Below, one piece after another: positions 35,401-48,541 of a stretch of 64,000 nucleotides of DNA. The position numbers and the translations under genes were made by a program. Every line of letters starts with the position of its first letter. Within the stretch, counting starts at the first letter, position 1. Below the pieces are notes generated by a model, which did not search any database, was not told where the DNA came from, and saw only the letters and a program-made list of their open reading frames with translations. Source of the DNA: Dipetalonema caudispina (Eukaryota; Nematoda; Chromadorea; Rhabditida; Onchocercidae); the NCBI GenBank assembly GCA_013365325.1, contig JABVXV010000065.1, forward strand, positions 62,001 to 126,000. The letters run 5' to 3'.

Positions 35401-37945
35401 CTTTTTTGACTATCCGTTTAAGTATTGATTGTTTTCTATCATACTCTGTTGATTCTCTTCTGAGGGTTCATGTTTGGCGCTGTCCATTACATGTTTGCAA
35501 AATTTCGTCCAATGAAAGTTAAAATTGCATCCTATTGAATGTCTGGTCAGTACTTATATTCTTAGAATTTCTTTAAGAAGAACATTATCCTCCACTTCCA
35601 AATTTTAAGTCCCTTTTTCAATGAAATTACGCATTCGAATTAATTAATCAGTAGAGTCCGTAATTGTTTCAGCCTTGAGCATACATCCAGCTAGTGTGAC
35701 GGTTCGAGTTTGTTTGTTTGTCATTTGTTTTCATTTGGTACCACTTATGACCTTCGTCAAGCTCAATCGTCCTAGCTTTTAATCCCTCCTACAAAACATG
35801 ATAAATTAAATTCGGCTAGCTTTCCAACGTTATCCAGAATGCATTTACCGATCCTTACCTTATGTCATACATAAATCTCTTATTTTAATCATTAGTTCAA
35901 AATCATGATCAATTTAGGTGCTGAAAGCGATGATGAATCGAGTGAAGAAGCTGACGTAAAGCAGTTGGACGATTCGACGATTAAAAGGAAAGGCGAAGAA
36001 CTCCTGAAGAAGTCAAGTATTATTGGTGATGGTAATAATGGTGGTAATGAAGATGATGCTTTGTTCAGTGTGCCACTTCTTCCAGTACTATCGTCGGGTG
36101 CTAAGAGTAAGGCCAAGTTAAGTAGCAATGATGGATTCTCTTCCACAGAATCCTCCCAAGGTATTACTATGCATCTCAGTCCATGTGACACACTCACTAA
36201 TACATATAAAGCTTCAGTTCGAAGCCAAGGATAAACCACCTGCCGTGGGTGCCACTTTTTCAACTTTTAAACAGAAAAACGCTTAATTCATGGAAATGAA
36301 TAAAGTTTCATTTACTCGTTTACTCATTTCCGTGGATTAAGCATTTCAAGAAACATATAGTTCCCTTTTCCATAAGGGCAGTATTTTGAAGGTACTGATT
36401 TTTTCGTCAACTTGCACTTATTCCGATGGGTTGGCACCCATGGATTTTTTGGTATGGATTAACTTCCGTACTATTTTCACGTGCTTGTCGTAGTACTTAT
36501 AGATATGGCTGAACTGGAAATTTTGATTTTCAGGTGTTGAAAAGAAAAAAACTACTGTCCAGGAAAAGAAGAATGGCGATGACGGGTCGTCACGTGTCGC
36601 GCTTTCAAAAAATGAAAATAATGCATGCAAGGAAATAGGTGAGATTTCAACGTATCCTTATTTTTGAAGAAATTTCCTCAGCTTCCGTGATAATAGTCAT
36701 TGTTTCGGAAGATAATTGTAGTTTGAAGTGTTGGAATGTCATTGTATTGTATGTTCAGTACTGCTTTAATTACGTTGAGCAGTATCTTTTCAGTATATTA
36801 ATAATGATGTATCGTTTGTCTTGCAGTATTTTACGGTTAGAAAACATGAAACAATTTAATGCCACGAATTTCATATCTTCTTTCTCTTTTTGAAAGTTTA
36901 TTGGTTTAATTTTATACAACATTCAACAGCATTTGTTACACAATATATCTAGTTTAATTTCGCAAAAAGCGGTAATGTTTCGTAAGCTCCACTGTTTTTT
37001 GACTATGGTTGTTGAGTTTAACGTAATTTATATGGCCAGTGTTATATTTTTGCATTTCCGGTGGGCTTGATTTCCAATTTAAGTGTTTCCAGGTGAAAAG
37101 AAGTTCGATTCCAATAGCGATGAAGGGAATAAAAAAGATAAGAAGGAAAAGCTTGCTGGCGAGTCAAAGAAGCAACATCAGCGGAAGAAATCACGAAGTA
37201 AGGAGCGTCTGAAGAAACGGTAATCACTTCTTTTTTTTTAATTTGTGTAGAAGAGATATTTTACACTTTTTGTGGAGTCAGTGGTTCTGATTTTATAAAT
37301 TTCCTCCGCTATCATTTGGTCATTTGACTTCTTTTTTCGAGAAATGAGTTGAGGGATGAGGACACTGAGTTTTAATGTATTTAACATATATATCTTTAAT
37401 TTCATATTTTTGGATTTTTCAGACGTCGTGGCAATAGTAAGGAAGATTCGACCAAAAAAAGCGCTGACAATACGTTAGATGCGTAAGTTTATTCGAAAAA
37501 TTTAATTTTGAAAATGAGTTTGTTGCGGTAAAACTGGACGAAGTCTTTCTGGGTTTATGTTTGATAAAATAGCAAGACAAATGCTTCAGATCAGATAGTG
37601 ACAAAAGTGGATCCCGAACTCCCGAACGTTATCGTCGAAGATCAAGTAGTAGAGAATCTTATCACAAACGGCGTCGTTCAAGAAGTCACAAAAGGTTGAG
37701 ATCACGTTCTCGATCACGTACTAAAAGAGGCCGAAGGTATTCTTTAATATTATGCTTGGAAAATACGAATAGAACACTTACAGTGATGTTTGAACATAAG
37801 CTGAGTGTGTCAAGTGCGTGTCATGATATTTTCCAGTTTTTTTAGGTTTGAGGAACGACGTAATTCACGTTCGCGAAGCCGTGAAAGGAGACGATCTGGC
37901 GAAAGGCATCACCGAGATAGGTATTCCAGAAGATCGCGTTCATAA
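32497..37945 (+). CDS. PNISR: PNISR-like SR-related splicing protein
   Basis: Fourteen exons: 32497-32560, 32986-33183, 33317-33534 (donor uncertain; 33498 also keeps phase), 33772-33970, 34071-34225, 34328-34501, 34930-35032, 35316-35369, 35918-36160, 36534-36638, 37093-37219, 37423-37482, 37590-37736 and 37846-37945. About 648 aa. Conserved PNISR blocks occur in order: V-N-W-A-Q-L-A-Q-K-W-M (human I-D-W-A-A-L-A-Q-A-W-I), a long Pro/Gly-rich stretch, K-A-L-P-A-W-I-R-E-G-L-E-K (near-identical in human), M-L-L...F-M-T-E-I-L-L-E-T-T-D-D-E, and V-L-A-Q-S-S-A-L-A-A-L. An acidic Ser region and an Arg/Ser-rich tail (last 120 residues, many RS and RR pairs) follow. PNISR binds pinin and localises to nuclear speckles. 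It is shorter than human PNISR (805 aa), mainly in the RS tail. Confidence 0.9.
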
Positions 37946-39986
37946 CTCAGAATGCCTGTGCTCTATATATATAAACATATATATACTTCTATATATATGT
38001 AGAAGAAACATTCCATTGGTTGGTTTGTCGCAGGAATTGTGTAAAACCCTTTGTCATATGTTTCTTAGCCAGGCATGCGCTTGCGATTATTCCAAGCACC
38101 TAGAGACGGGTAAGAGTGAGTAATCGGTTAAGGAATACGTAAAACAATCTGCGTAGAACGTAATGTGTTCAGAATTTTAGTTGAATTTATTCGTTTTTAG
38201 TTGTTATCTGTTCAGAATCAATTTATTTATCTCTTCACGTTCTTCTCAATGTCAGTTGTTTTTCTTTTTTTATGTGTTTGTGCAAGGTTTTCAATTGTTT
38301 ATGCCATTTGGATATATGATTGTTATTTCACATTGATTGACTAAAGATCTTCGATGTAAGCCGATGGTTGTCTTACATCTTCGTCGATAGATGAAACGAA
38401 ATGTTGATATTGGAAAATTATGACTGCAAGAATGCATGTACGGTTGTGTTCAGCAATGACTACGTAATCATATCCGTATTGAAGGATGGGTCATATGCGA
38501 ATAACGGTTGATAGCTATATGCTCGATTTGTATTGCTTAGGATTACCTTGAAGTTTCTCGTAATCACCTGTTTCTGAGATTCATTTTAAAATATAATATA
38601 AGTAGCATTTATTGAATTAATAATTGATTTCACTAAATGTACACGTGAACAACTGAGCGAAATATTTGTGGATTCTGAACTTTCGGTTAAATTATTTCTG
38701 AGAATCTCAGCTACTTTGCTGTTTTTTTTTTTTTTTTTTTTTTTTTATATATTCATTTTACACTCCTCTGCATTGTACTTAGAAGAGAAACTTGCAGTAT
38801 TAAAAGAAAAAAAAAATATCTCGAACCGGTTGGCTAAAATAATCTTACATCTTTGTTTGACCTTCCTACATTTATATGCTTTGCTAAAAATCCGCAAAGT
38901 TTTCAGTACATCTGGGAAGTTTTTTTTTTTTTACAGAATCTTTTGATTCTCTACTTAAATTTCTTTTTTTTTTTTTTTTTTTTTTTTCCTTGTAAAATTG
39001 TCCAAATACGAAATTTCGTTTTTAATTCTGGAGTAATATGATAATGGGAATGGTATAAAGGAGGAGTAAACATGCAAAAGATCGATCTTTTTTTTTTTTT
39101 GTTTTTTTTTTTTGTTTTTTTTTTTTAAGACGAAAATAGAGCATATGTAAGTGTTTGGTTTCTGTTGTTGTTTTATATGTGAAGTTCAAAAACTTTCATA
39201 ATATTTGTGATTACATTGTAGAAACTACTCTTTGTCATTTCCGGGAAATTCATCTCTTTTAAACTAATAGCTTAAATATCGGGAAAAAAAAAAAAAAAAA
39301 GAAAAAAGTACTCATCCTTATGCTATCGATTTATCAACCAGTCATTTTCTATTCATTTAAATGTTTATTCTTTATGCGTAAACTGTTGAAAAATAATTTA
39401 AATAATATAGGGGACATTTTTTTTTTTTTGCCTTGCAATTTACAACTAAATTAACTTTTCAAAAATTAATTCTTTTTATTGTACCGCTGGATTAATTTTT
39501 TTTTTTTTTTTTTTTTAAAAATTATACCTCAGAATGTAGTGCAAATGATCGTGAAAGTTACAACATCAATTTATTCTTATAATATAAATTCAGTAAATAA
39601 TTAGTTTGATAGTTTTATTACTATATTGGGAGGATAATTTTCTTTTTTTTTTTTTGTTTATTTTCTTATAAATATTTACAAAATTATCTTCTTGTATATT
39701 GTAAGCAAAATATAGCATGACAATTAATTTCCGGAATAGCATTATGAATGAAGTAATAGATCTCCTTAATCTGATTTGTATTTTTGCCCAAAATTATTTA
39801 ATCATATTTATTATTATTCTTGTTCTTTTTTCAAATTCATATGAGTGATTTAATTGATCATTTGATCTTCTTATTCATTTCTTGATCAATTTTTTTTAAT
39901 TGATATAGATTTTGTTTTTTTTTTTTTTTTTCCTTTTTTTCTGTTGGTCTCAGCGTAACGTTAAACGTCATAAGCTATTCCAAGCA

Positions 39987-40058
39987 TTACGTAATAATAA
40001 TATCTCAGGTGTGTAACATTACGTGATAAGGATATGTGAATCGTTTAACATTACGTAA
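39987..40058. promoter_or_regulatory. Cluster of three TTACGT(A/G)A palindromic sites
   Basis: TTACGTAA at 39987-39994, TTACGTGA at 40019-40026 and TTACGTAA at 40051-40058, each preceded by CA, with exactly 32 bp between starts. TTACGTAA is the core of PAR/NFIL3 (CES-2, ATF-2 type in nematodes) bZIP sites. An AACGTCAT-like half-CRE sits just upstream at about 39964-39971. No gene starts within 2 kb, so this could be a distal element or a decayed 32-bp tandem repeat. Confidence 0.45.
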
Positions 40059-42120
40059 CGATCACTTTATTTTCATCACAGACATATATGAGGAAATAAT
40101 TCCCTTTTTGCTGTTATTATTTGTCATTTTTTTATCTTACTATATTGAAATTAGTTAAGAATTTTTTTGTTCATTAAATTTGCGTTTTTTTTTTCCTTTT
40201 TTTTTTTTGTTCTAAATTGAAAACGGGCAATTATTCCGTTATGTTTATGTTTTTTTTTTCTAATTTTCTTTTCATGTTATATTGCAATTTATTGATTTCC
40301 TTGGAAATAACTATGATATATATTAATACTTTTTTAAAAATAAGTAAAAGATTTGTTTTTGTATGCTTCTTCTACATATACAATAAGCCATATAAAAAAG
40401 TGAATAATTGTAAATTTTTTTTTTTGTACGAACAAAATAATAAATGATATTATCGTAATTATGATCCAATACATAATAGCAAATGATCTAAATCAATAAG
40501 AATTGTAATGATGAGAATTGTGATAACAATAACATACAATCATAAAGTAAAGTATTTTTTACAATGCGGTAAGATGATGAATGATATAACAATCATAAAT
40601 TGCTATTAAATGTTATCTTTGCAATTCATATTTATATCATAGTATTATAATAAAAAAAAAAAAAAAAAAAAAAAAAAACACTTTACGGCAATTTAATTAC
40701 AACTCTCTTATTTGTTGCGCAAAATTGGCATATGATAATTTGTACTTAAATTTTTTTTTTTTTTACATTTACAAAAATATTATATTTAATTGGTAAATAA
40801 ATTAAAAATTTAACAAGCATGAAATGCACATTAATGAAAGAAACTAGAAAAAAAAAGATTTTAAAATTATGTACTAAAACATTCTCTCATATGTAATACA
40901 ATAAGATATTATTCTTATTTGATAATCATTAATTGTTAACTATTGAATTACTAAACATTTTATCATTTGATTTGTTTTCGTATAATTATAGTTAATTGAT
41001 GCAAATTAGGAATTATAGAAGAAATGAAAGGAAATGTTTTATTTTCAAATTAAATATTAAAAGTTAATTCAAACATAAAATATGACAAAATTTGTCAAAT
41101 TTAAATTCAAAACTCTTTACATACCTTTTTACACTCATTCTATAATTGCATATTTAATATGAAATCTGAAGTGGAGTTGAACTTAAAGCAATAGCGAATT
41201 CTTTTAGCTATTTCTATTTCAATGAAATTTCCAATATATCAAGTTCAGAAGTTGTATTAAAAGAAGTGAAACTTGAAATTTAAAATTTATGAAGGATTCG
41301 AGTAATGATAATTGTTCTAAACAAATTAGTGAAATAATTAAATAATATGATATTTTAATTTATTTTCACTTCATTGGAACAAAAAAAAAAAAAATTGATA
41401 CATAAATTTGAAAAGTAACACTGTTCATTTTCATTTAATTTTCATTAATCAATTTCTTATTTTTTTTTTCTCTTTCTTTCTTTCGTCTTTCATATATTTT
41501 TGCAAATAAATATTTGTTTGATTAAAAAATATACAACAAAATATTTTCATTATTTTCAATAAAAATAAGAAATTTTTCATCGACACTTTTTTTTTTTCCT
41601 TTCACTTATCTTTATTTTCATATTAGAGAAGATATGTTAGTTAAGAGGGCAGCAAATTTAAAGAAATCTTCAACAATTTATTGAAACTAAATGAAAGAAT
41701 GAAAAGTGAGGAAGAAAGAGAAACAGAGACAGAGAGAGAGGGGGAGAGAGAGAGAGAGAGGATGTTGAAGTTTAGTTAAAAATTGTGAATGTTAGAAATG
41801 CTTATTACTTACTTACTGTTAGTTTTAAAGCAGTAACATCTGCTATGTGGAAAATTTTACACAATTTTATCTCTTCTCTTTTTTTTTTTTTTTTTCTTTT
41901 TCTTTTTCTTTATCATCTTTTCTAAACTCTTTCTAGTTGATTTACATTTTATTCAAGCATAATAACAATAACAATAACAATAACAACAACAACAACAATA
42001 ATTTTGAACTTCTCTTCTCCTCTCTTCTTTTCCATTTATCTTTTAAAATAAAATATTATTCAACTTTTTTTCCTTTACTCATTTTAGTACATATTATCAC
42101 TGTTAAAAAAATAACCCATA

Positions 42121-42130
42121 CACAACACAC

Positions 42131-42171
<41 letters not shown>

Positions 42172-42190
42172 ACACACACACAGATACACA
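42121..42190. repeat. (CA)n dinucleotide microsatellite
   Basis: A CA/AC array of about 60 bp with a few interruptions (ACAACA at the start, CATACA internally, GATACA at the end). It is non-coding; the His/Thr frame across it is an artefact. Confidence 0.95.
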
Positions 42191-42659
42191 TATATATCTA
42201 TAAACAATCTGTATCTTCAACTTATCTTATTTTTCTACGATATTTTGCTGCATAATACATACGATTGAGGGAAAGTTATTTGATCTTATTTTAAAATATA
42301 TTTTTAAAAAAATAAGAAAAAATAAAAGCACATATTCATTTCTTTTTTTTTTTTTTTTTAGGTTTATTCCAATTCGAAGTATTTAATTCTTTTCCTATTA
42401 TATAATTAGCTTCCTTTTTTTTTTTTCATTCTTCTTCCAACACTACACGTTGGATTTATTCGTATTTTACGTATGTTACATACGTAAGTGTATACATCAA
42501 CTATCGAATTTCTATTCTTCTACTATTGATATTAATTGAATATTTCTATTTTTATGAATAATAATAATAATTGTTATTATTATTATTATTATTACTGTTA
42601 TTACTATTATTGTTATTAGTATTAAATATATAAAAGAAGTATAAATATATTATATCACA

Positions 42660-45600
42660 ATGAATTATGCTCCATTATTATTTCTACTATTATCAACATT
42701 ATGTATATTGGAAGCAAAACGAAGTAAATCATCAAAATTAGACGATACATTCAATGATCATCATCAACAACAACAACAACAACAATCTCATGCAACGCAT
42801 TCTGCTAAAAATAATGCAAAAAAGGTAAACTCATTGTTAAATTTTAATTATTATTCAATCTTTTATTTCTATCATTTTTGAATTAATTATTTATTTTAAT
42901 ACTCAAAATTTCTATTATTAATTCATTTTATATTTTGGAAAAAAATTATTACAATAATATATAAGATTAAAATGCAAATATTAATGATAAAATTTGTTTA
43001 ATTGCTTAATTAACAGAAAGATAACGATATTACTGTAAGAATTTGGAAAATTAAAATTAAATAATAGATGTGAAAATTTTTGTCAAATTAATGATGACAA
43101 ATATTCCGATAGATTTTAATAAAAGTGAAAGTTTAATGAAATATTAATTACACTTCTCATTTCCTACCATATTCTATTTATATTTGCAGAAGGAAACACG
43201 TCGGATAACGTCATCACGTCAAGATGCTATGCAAGATGAAGATAATACGATAGAAGATGTTGATGAGGATAAAATTGATGAAATTATTCGTGATGCAACA
43301 AAAAATCTTGTCATATTTTTTTGTTAGCTTTTCTTTTTTGTTGTTCTAAAGTAAATTAGTACTAAAAAAAAGTAATTTACTACATTTATTTAAATAGTAA
43401 TAGGCTAGAAATAATAATGATAATAATGACAATGATGATAAGCAATAATAATAATAACAGTAATAATAATAATAATAATAATAATGAGAACAATAAAATA
43501 AAAGCAATAACAATGTTTGTCATAGATAATAGAATAATAAAATATCATTAAGGTAGTTTAAATAAAAATTTCCATTTTAGTCTAATTTTTTCATTCTTTT
43601 TTTTCATCAAAAGAATGATTTAGTCGTAAAGGAATGAATTATAACTGAGTAAGTTACATTTAATTTTATAATTATGATTAAAAATTAATTTCATTGATAA
43701 TCGAAAAGTATATTCCTGTTGTAGATGACGGATATGCGAAATGTCCAACTTGTGGTGAAGCACTTGCAGAAATGGAAGAAATCGATGATGATATTGAAGC
43801 GACCGGATATATTGAAGTTTGTTTAGAATTATTTTCTTTTCTTTTTCTTTTTTTTTTTTTTCGTTGTTGAAAAATTATTGTAATTTTTTCTCTTCCCCTA
43901 ACAAAAATTCTATTAGCATATTACTTACATTTCATGCATGTAATTTTCATCTTTTATATAAACATTTTTTAAAAAATTACCAAAATTGCTTAAATTTTCA
44001 ATTGTCTTTATATAAAATTTAATAGTTTAATTCTTTTTCTTTGTAAAATTTTAACGTCTACAAATTAACTCATCAAAAAGGAATAGAAAAATAAATTTAC
44101 GAAATATTATTATCGTGAAAAAGTATGCACTTATGTGTTTTTTTTTCTTTTATTTTTCTGAATATAAAAATAAATCATTTGGTCACTATTACATTTTAAT
44201 GTGGTAATTAATTTTAAGAATTATTTGAAGGTCGTTAAAACGGATGACCGAAGTGTTGCTCGTGAACTTGGTGTTGCAACATTTCCAGCCCTGGTTTATT
44301 TTAGGCGAAAAAATCCGATCACGTATGATGGTTAGTACCTGTGCATATTATTTTAAAAGTTATTTTAAAATTTATATCTTTAAATTTAAAAAATTCCACA
44401 ATGTCAAATTTTCATTTATTCAATATTTAAAGCTTCTAATTAATCTGTTAGATTATAGTTATGATAATCAAATTAATTTATATTTCTGTCAAATTGGTTA
44501 ATTTTAAAACTAAATTTAAAAATTTTTAAGCTACATCTTGTTCTCTTAGGTGATTTCAAGGATTCCAATACAATACTACGATGGTTACGATCTCATGAAG
44601 AAGTTGTCACATGGGTTCTTACTGATGATAATTTTGAAGATTATACGGATAGTTATTCACCGGATGAAAGTGCACTAGATTGGTTTGTCATGTTGTAAGT
44701 GCTTTATTTAGCATTATGATTAAAATTAAAAAGAAAAAATTTAATTATTAAACATTTAAATGTTTAATGATAGTTTCTGAAACAACTTTTTTTTTCCAAT
44801 GATAAATTTTAATTAATTCCAAAAATTTTAGATGATTAATTTTTTGTTCCTTTTTTTTTACAGTTATAATTCGGAGGAACCGGATTGCAATGCATTTGTT
44901 TCATCATGGGAATCTGTAGCACATAAGTAAGTAGCATTTTTCATTAAATTTTAAAAGTTTAGAAATGAAAAATTTTGAGAATAATTTTTGATCAATGAAA
45001 TATTTTTCTTTTTTTTTTTTTTTTTTTTTATAGATTACGTGGCTTAGTAAATGTTGGCAAAGTGGACATGTCAATTAATGATGATGTTACGGATCGTTTT
45101 CGTCTGGATGATGGACAATGTCCGGTTTTCCTTCTGTAAGTTATCATATCAATTATTTATTTAATTTTTTTGTTATCAGCAATTTTTTTTTAACTTTTTA
45201 CAATTTCCAAATTTTTAATTTTTATGTCAAGTTTTTCTATCAATAAAAATGCATAATCATTTTGTTTTTTTAATTTTAAATTTTAATCATTTCAAAATTT
45301 TCAAATTTATAGTTTTCATCGTGGAAAAATGTATCGTTATAAAGATGCAGCAAAAAATATTCGAAGTTTAACAGCATTTGCAATGTATAAATTCAAAGAT
45401 TTACGTGGTTATCAAGTACCCGAACCACCAACAGCATTGGAAAATTTTTATGAACATGTTAAGGAACGAATTGCAGATATTTTGGTATATTTATTCTATT
45501 TTCCATTTTTTGCATTATCTTTGATTTGAATTCAATTTATCAGATTGTTTTTTTTTTTTTTTTTTTCATCAAGCAAATCTCAGTGTTAGATATGTGTATT

Positions 45601-46110
45601 TTTCGATCTTTCAATTTATCAGTCTTATCAATGGTACGATTATTATTTGATTAGCTTTATCAGTTTCCTACTTTCATCTGTAAAATTCAGATTACAGCTA
45701 CATTTAACATATTTTTTAAGCAATGTTAAGATATACAGTTTGAAAGTTTTAGATAAACTTTTAAGATTTGTTTCAAATTTTAACGGATCAGTTTAATTGA
45801 TAGTATGTATTAATAGAAATCTGTTTTCAATATATATTCATATCCGGCATATAGTTATAATTACGAACCAGAATAGTTCACAAATGATAATCTTCTTCCA
45901 ATATCAATCTTTTACTTATTCAATCTCGTTTTTTCCTTTTTTTTTTTTTTCTCTCAATCTTTGCAAATATTTCAGGATGATAGTCAAGCGCTTACCGTAA
46001 TTGGTATCGGTGGATTGATTGCAATCGTTGCTGCAACAATTTATGCAAATGCTAGGCGAAAACAACATATGATAATTGTAACTGATAATAACAAATCGAA
46101 AACCAATTAA
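42660..46110 (+). CDS. ER-type transmembrane protein with two thioredoxin folds (one CPTC active site)
   Basis: Nine exons: 42660-42824, 43190-43322, 43725-43816, 44231-44330, 44550-44694, 44864-44926, 45034-45135, 45313-45484 and 45976-46110. Total 1107 nt, 368 aa. A signal peptide (M-N-Y-A-P-L-L-F-L-L-L-S-T-L, cleavage near residue 19) precedes a short polyGln run and a charged linker. Thioredoxin domain 1 (about 85-165) has N-L-V-I-F-F-Y-D then C106-P-T-C109 and a cis-Pro motif V-A-T-F-P-A-L-V-Y-F. Domain 2 (about 190-300) has W-F-V-M-F-Y and cis-Pro C-P-V-F-L-L-F but only one Cys (E-P-D-C) in the active-site position. A membrane helix (about 330-348) and a short basic tail follow. The layout resembles TMX/PDI-family oxidoreductases with a lumenal catalytic part. 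I do not recognise a specific orthologue. A dithiol role for domain 1 and a binding role for domain 2 are inferred. Confidence 0.82.
43403..43490. repeat. Intronic (AAT)n-rich microsatellite
   Basis: A degenerate AAT/GAT triplet array inside intron 2 of the thioredoxin-like gene. It has no coding role. Confidence 0.85.
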
Positions 46111-47276
46111 CAATTTGATCATTCAATGATTGTATCATATCTTGTGATCAAAAAGATGCGAGTATTATTGCCAAATGAAGGCTATATATAATTAGGCTAA
46201 ATTTCATAATTATATCATATTAATTAACCATGTTTTTTTTTTCTTCCTTTGTTTCCTTTTTGATTAAAATTTGAAAGCATTCAAATTGTCAATTTTAAAT
46301 TCATAAAGATTATTTAATTCTTCTAGCTTGATATATAATATTACCAGGCTATTACAATTGCAAAGTTTCATTCAAGAGATTATTGAATAATTTGGATTGT
46401 ATCCGATAAGTATATATAGCTGAAATATTAATCTAAAAAATTGATTGACGCATATCGAATATGCAAACAATTTGAATATCACACTTCAATTATATCACAT
46501 TTTCAACAAATATTGAAAAATTTTTCCGTTACTACAACATTTTATCGTATTCATTTTCATTTACGGATATATTTTGCATTCTTTCTTCCTATCAGATTTT
46601 ATCATATGTGGAAATTTCAATAATGCAGAAATCTAAGAATATTTATATGATCAGAATTTGACGATAAGTTTGGCAAGATTTTATCAGAAAAAAATTCATT
46701 CAAATTTTGAAAACTTTAAAACTACTTTAAACTATCATTATTTTTATGTTACACATAATTTTGTCCACTTTTTTTTTTTTCTTTAATATACTATTAAAGT
46801 TTTATGTACTACTTCAATGTAAGCAAATTATTAGTTAAATTATTTAACTTTTTGGATGATAAAATATTTCTAAAATATTTTTCACAAATTCAAGAAGTAT
46901 GAAAACAAATGACAAAACATATAACAAATATAAATTATCGTTTATTCTTCTATTTAGCAAATAATAATCTGAAATTAATTGATGAAGCTTAAATTAAGTC
47001 ATATAAATTTATGGAAAATTTTTGATTAAATTAAATCATTCATCTTATTATAAGCAATAAATAAGTTCATCAATGAAAAGCAATTCTATTTATTCAAAAA
47101 AAAAAAAACAAAACGGAACAAATTTGATGAATAGTTAATTCGACAATAATTTTTTTCAACATTTCATTTGCTCAAAATTTTTCTTCTTTCTTCCTCACTC
47201 TCTCTCTCTCTCTCTCATTCATTCTTTTATCTCTCTATTTTAAAAAAGGAAATATTTTGAGAAATGAAACAATATG

Positions 47277-47330
47277 TTATCAAAATAAATATGTTATTAT
47301 TGTAAGATAATAACATATTTATTTTGATAA
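47277..47330. repeat. Perfect inverted repeat, 24-bp arms, 6-nt loop
   Basis: The left arm 47277-47300 is exactly complementary to the right arm 47307-47330, around the loop TGTAAG. The arms are AT-rich (TTATCAAAATAAATATG...). As RNA it would form a 24-bp hairpin; as DNA it could extrude a cruciform. I see no flanking target-site duplication. Confidence 0.9.
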
Positions 47331-48298
47331 GATTACAATATTATTAATTATGATAATTTGATTAATATATATATTAAACAATAGATAATTTATAATACAT
47401 AATTATGATAATAATAGTTCTTCCAGTTGTATTAATTCTTTATTTCTTCTTATTAATTATGTTAATTATATGAATTTATGATATTCTAATTAAAAGTATG
47501 ATGTGAAGTAGGAGTAAAAAAGATAAAAGAAGCATATGTTTGAAATAAGAAATTGAAATTTTCATGTAATAATTATATATTTGTTAACATGTTTCTATAC
47601 AATTCTTTTTTTGTTAAAATTAATAATTTTTTCTTTCTTTATCTTTATCTCGGAGAGAAAAAGAGAGAGAGGGAGAGAGAGAAAGGGAGAAAGAAAACAG
47701 ACCTTTAAAATTTGCCTGTCTACTCGAATATAAAAATTATACAAAATGATAATCATTTCTTATAATAACAATAATTTATTCCTATTTGACATCATTTATT
47801 TGTTTACTGATATCAGCCGATTTTATATTCATTAAAACTATTCAATTAATTAAATCATCAAACATTACAACTTTATTTGACTCCTAAAGGGTAAATGAGA
47901 AATATGAATTTCTTCTGTTGGCAATAATTTTTAATATTTCAAAAATATATGATCAATTATATATTAATTATGGGTATTAATTATATGTGTATATGAATTA
48001 TACCAGATAATAATTAGATTAACCTACGAAGTCAGAAATCACAATTACTTCTTGGAATTATGATTTCTTTATAACTCATAAAAATTGCTCATTATTTGGG
48101 TTAATGCTTTTACCTGATCCTCACCTGAAAATTTTCGTAAAGAGAATTTTTTGGAGGAAAAAGTTATGCTGATAAGAATTGAAAGAAAAAAAGTGTTATT
48201 CCTTACCTATTAAAGTATTAATATGCTATCTATTGTTTTAAGTTAATAAAATGAAAACGATAAATTGTAGAATTTTTTCCTTATTTTCTTTCCTGCTC

Positions 48299-48541
48299 AA
48301 ATTTAAATTTTAATTTGTAAAAAATCATTTCAATGATTTTCGCCAATTTTATTTTGCACAAACTAATTTTCCCCTTTTGAAATTTAAATTTCAGTTTATA
48401 AAAAATTATTTCAATGGTTTTCGCCAATTTTATTTTGCACGAACTAATTTTCTCCTTTTGAAATTTAAATTTCAGTTTATAAAAAATTATTTCAATGATT
48501 GTAGTAAATTTTATTTTGCAAAAATTAATTTTAGTAGTTGT
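48299..48541. repeat. 81-bp tandem repeat, three copies
   Basis: Copies begin at 48299, 48380 and 48461, each with AAATTTAAATTT, at a constant 81-bp period. The middle copy is the best conserved and the third diverges in its second half. Because 81 is a multiple of three, the minus strand stays open (a Lys/Ile-rich 95-aa frame with a 27-residue period), but I see no start or splice context for a gene. Confidence 0.9.

Larger units (their letters stand above)
37946..42659. other. Large AT-rich intergenic region with homopolymers, CA repeat and bZIP-type sites
   Basis: About 4.7 kb between PNISR and the thioredoxin-like gene. It holds at least ten T or A runs of 15 or more, a GA-rich stretch (41720-41762), a CA microsatellite and a cluster of TTACGTAA-type palindromes (the last two listed separately). 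The small frames here are Phe-rich and contain homopolymers, so I call no gene. Confidence 0.65.

Noticed and set aside
41937..42203. 88-aa frame with poly-Asn and His/Thr repeats
   Set aside because: Generated by AAC/AAT and CA repeats just upstream of the thioredoxin-like gene.
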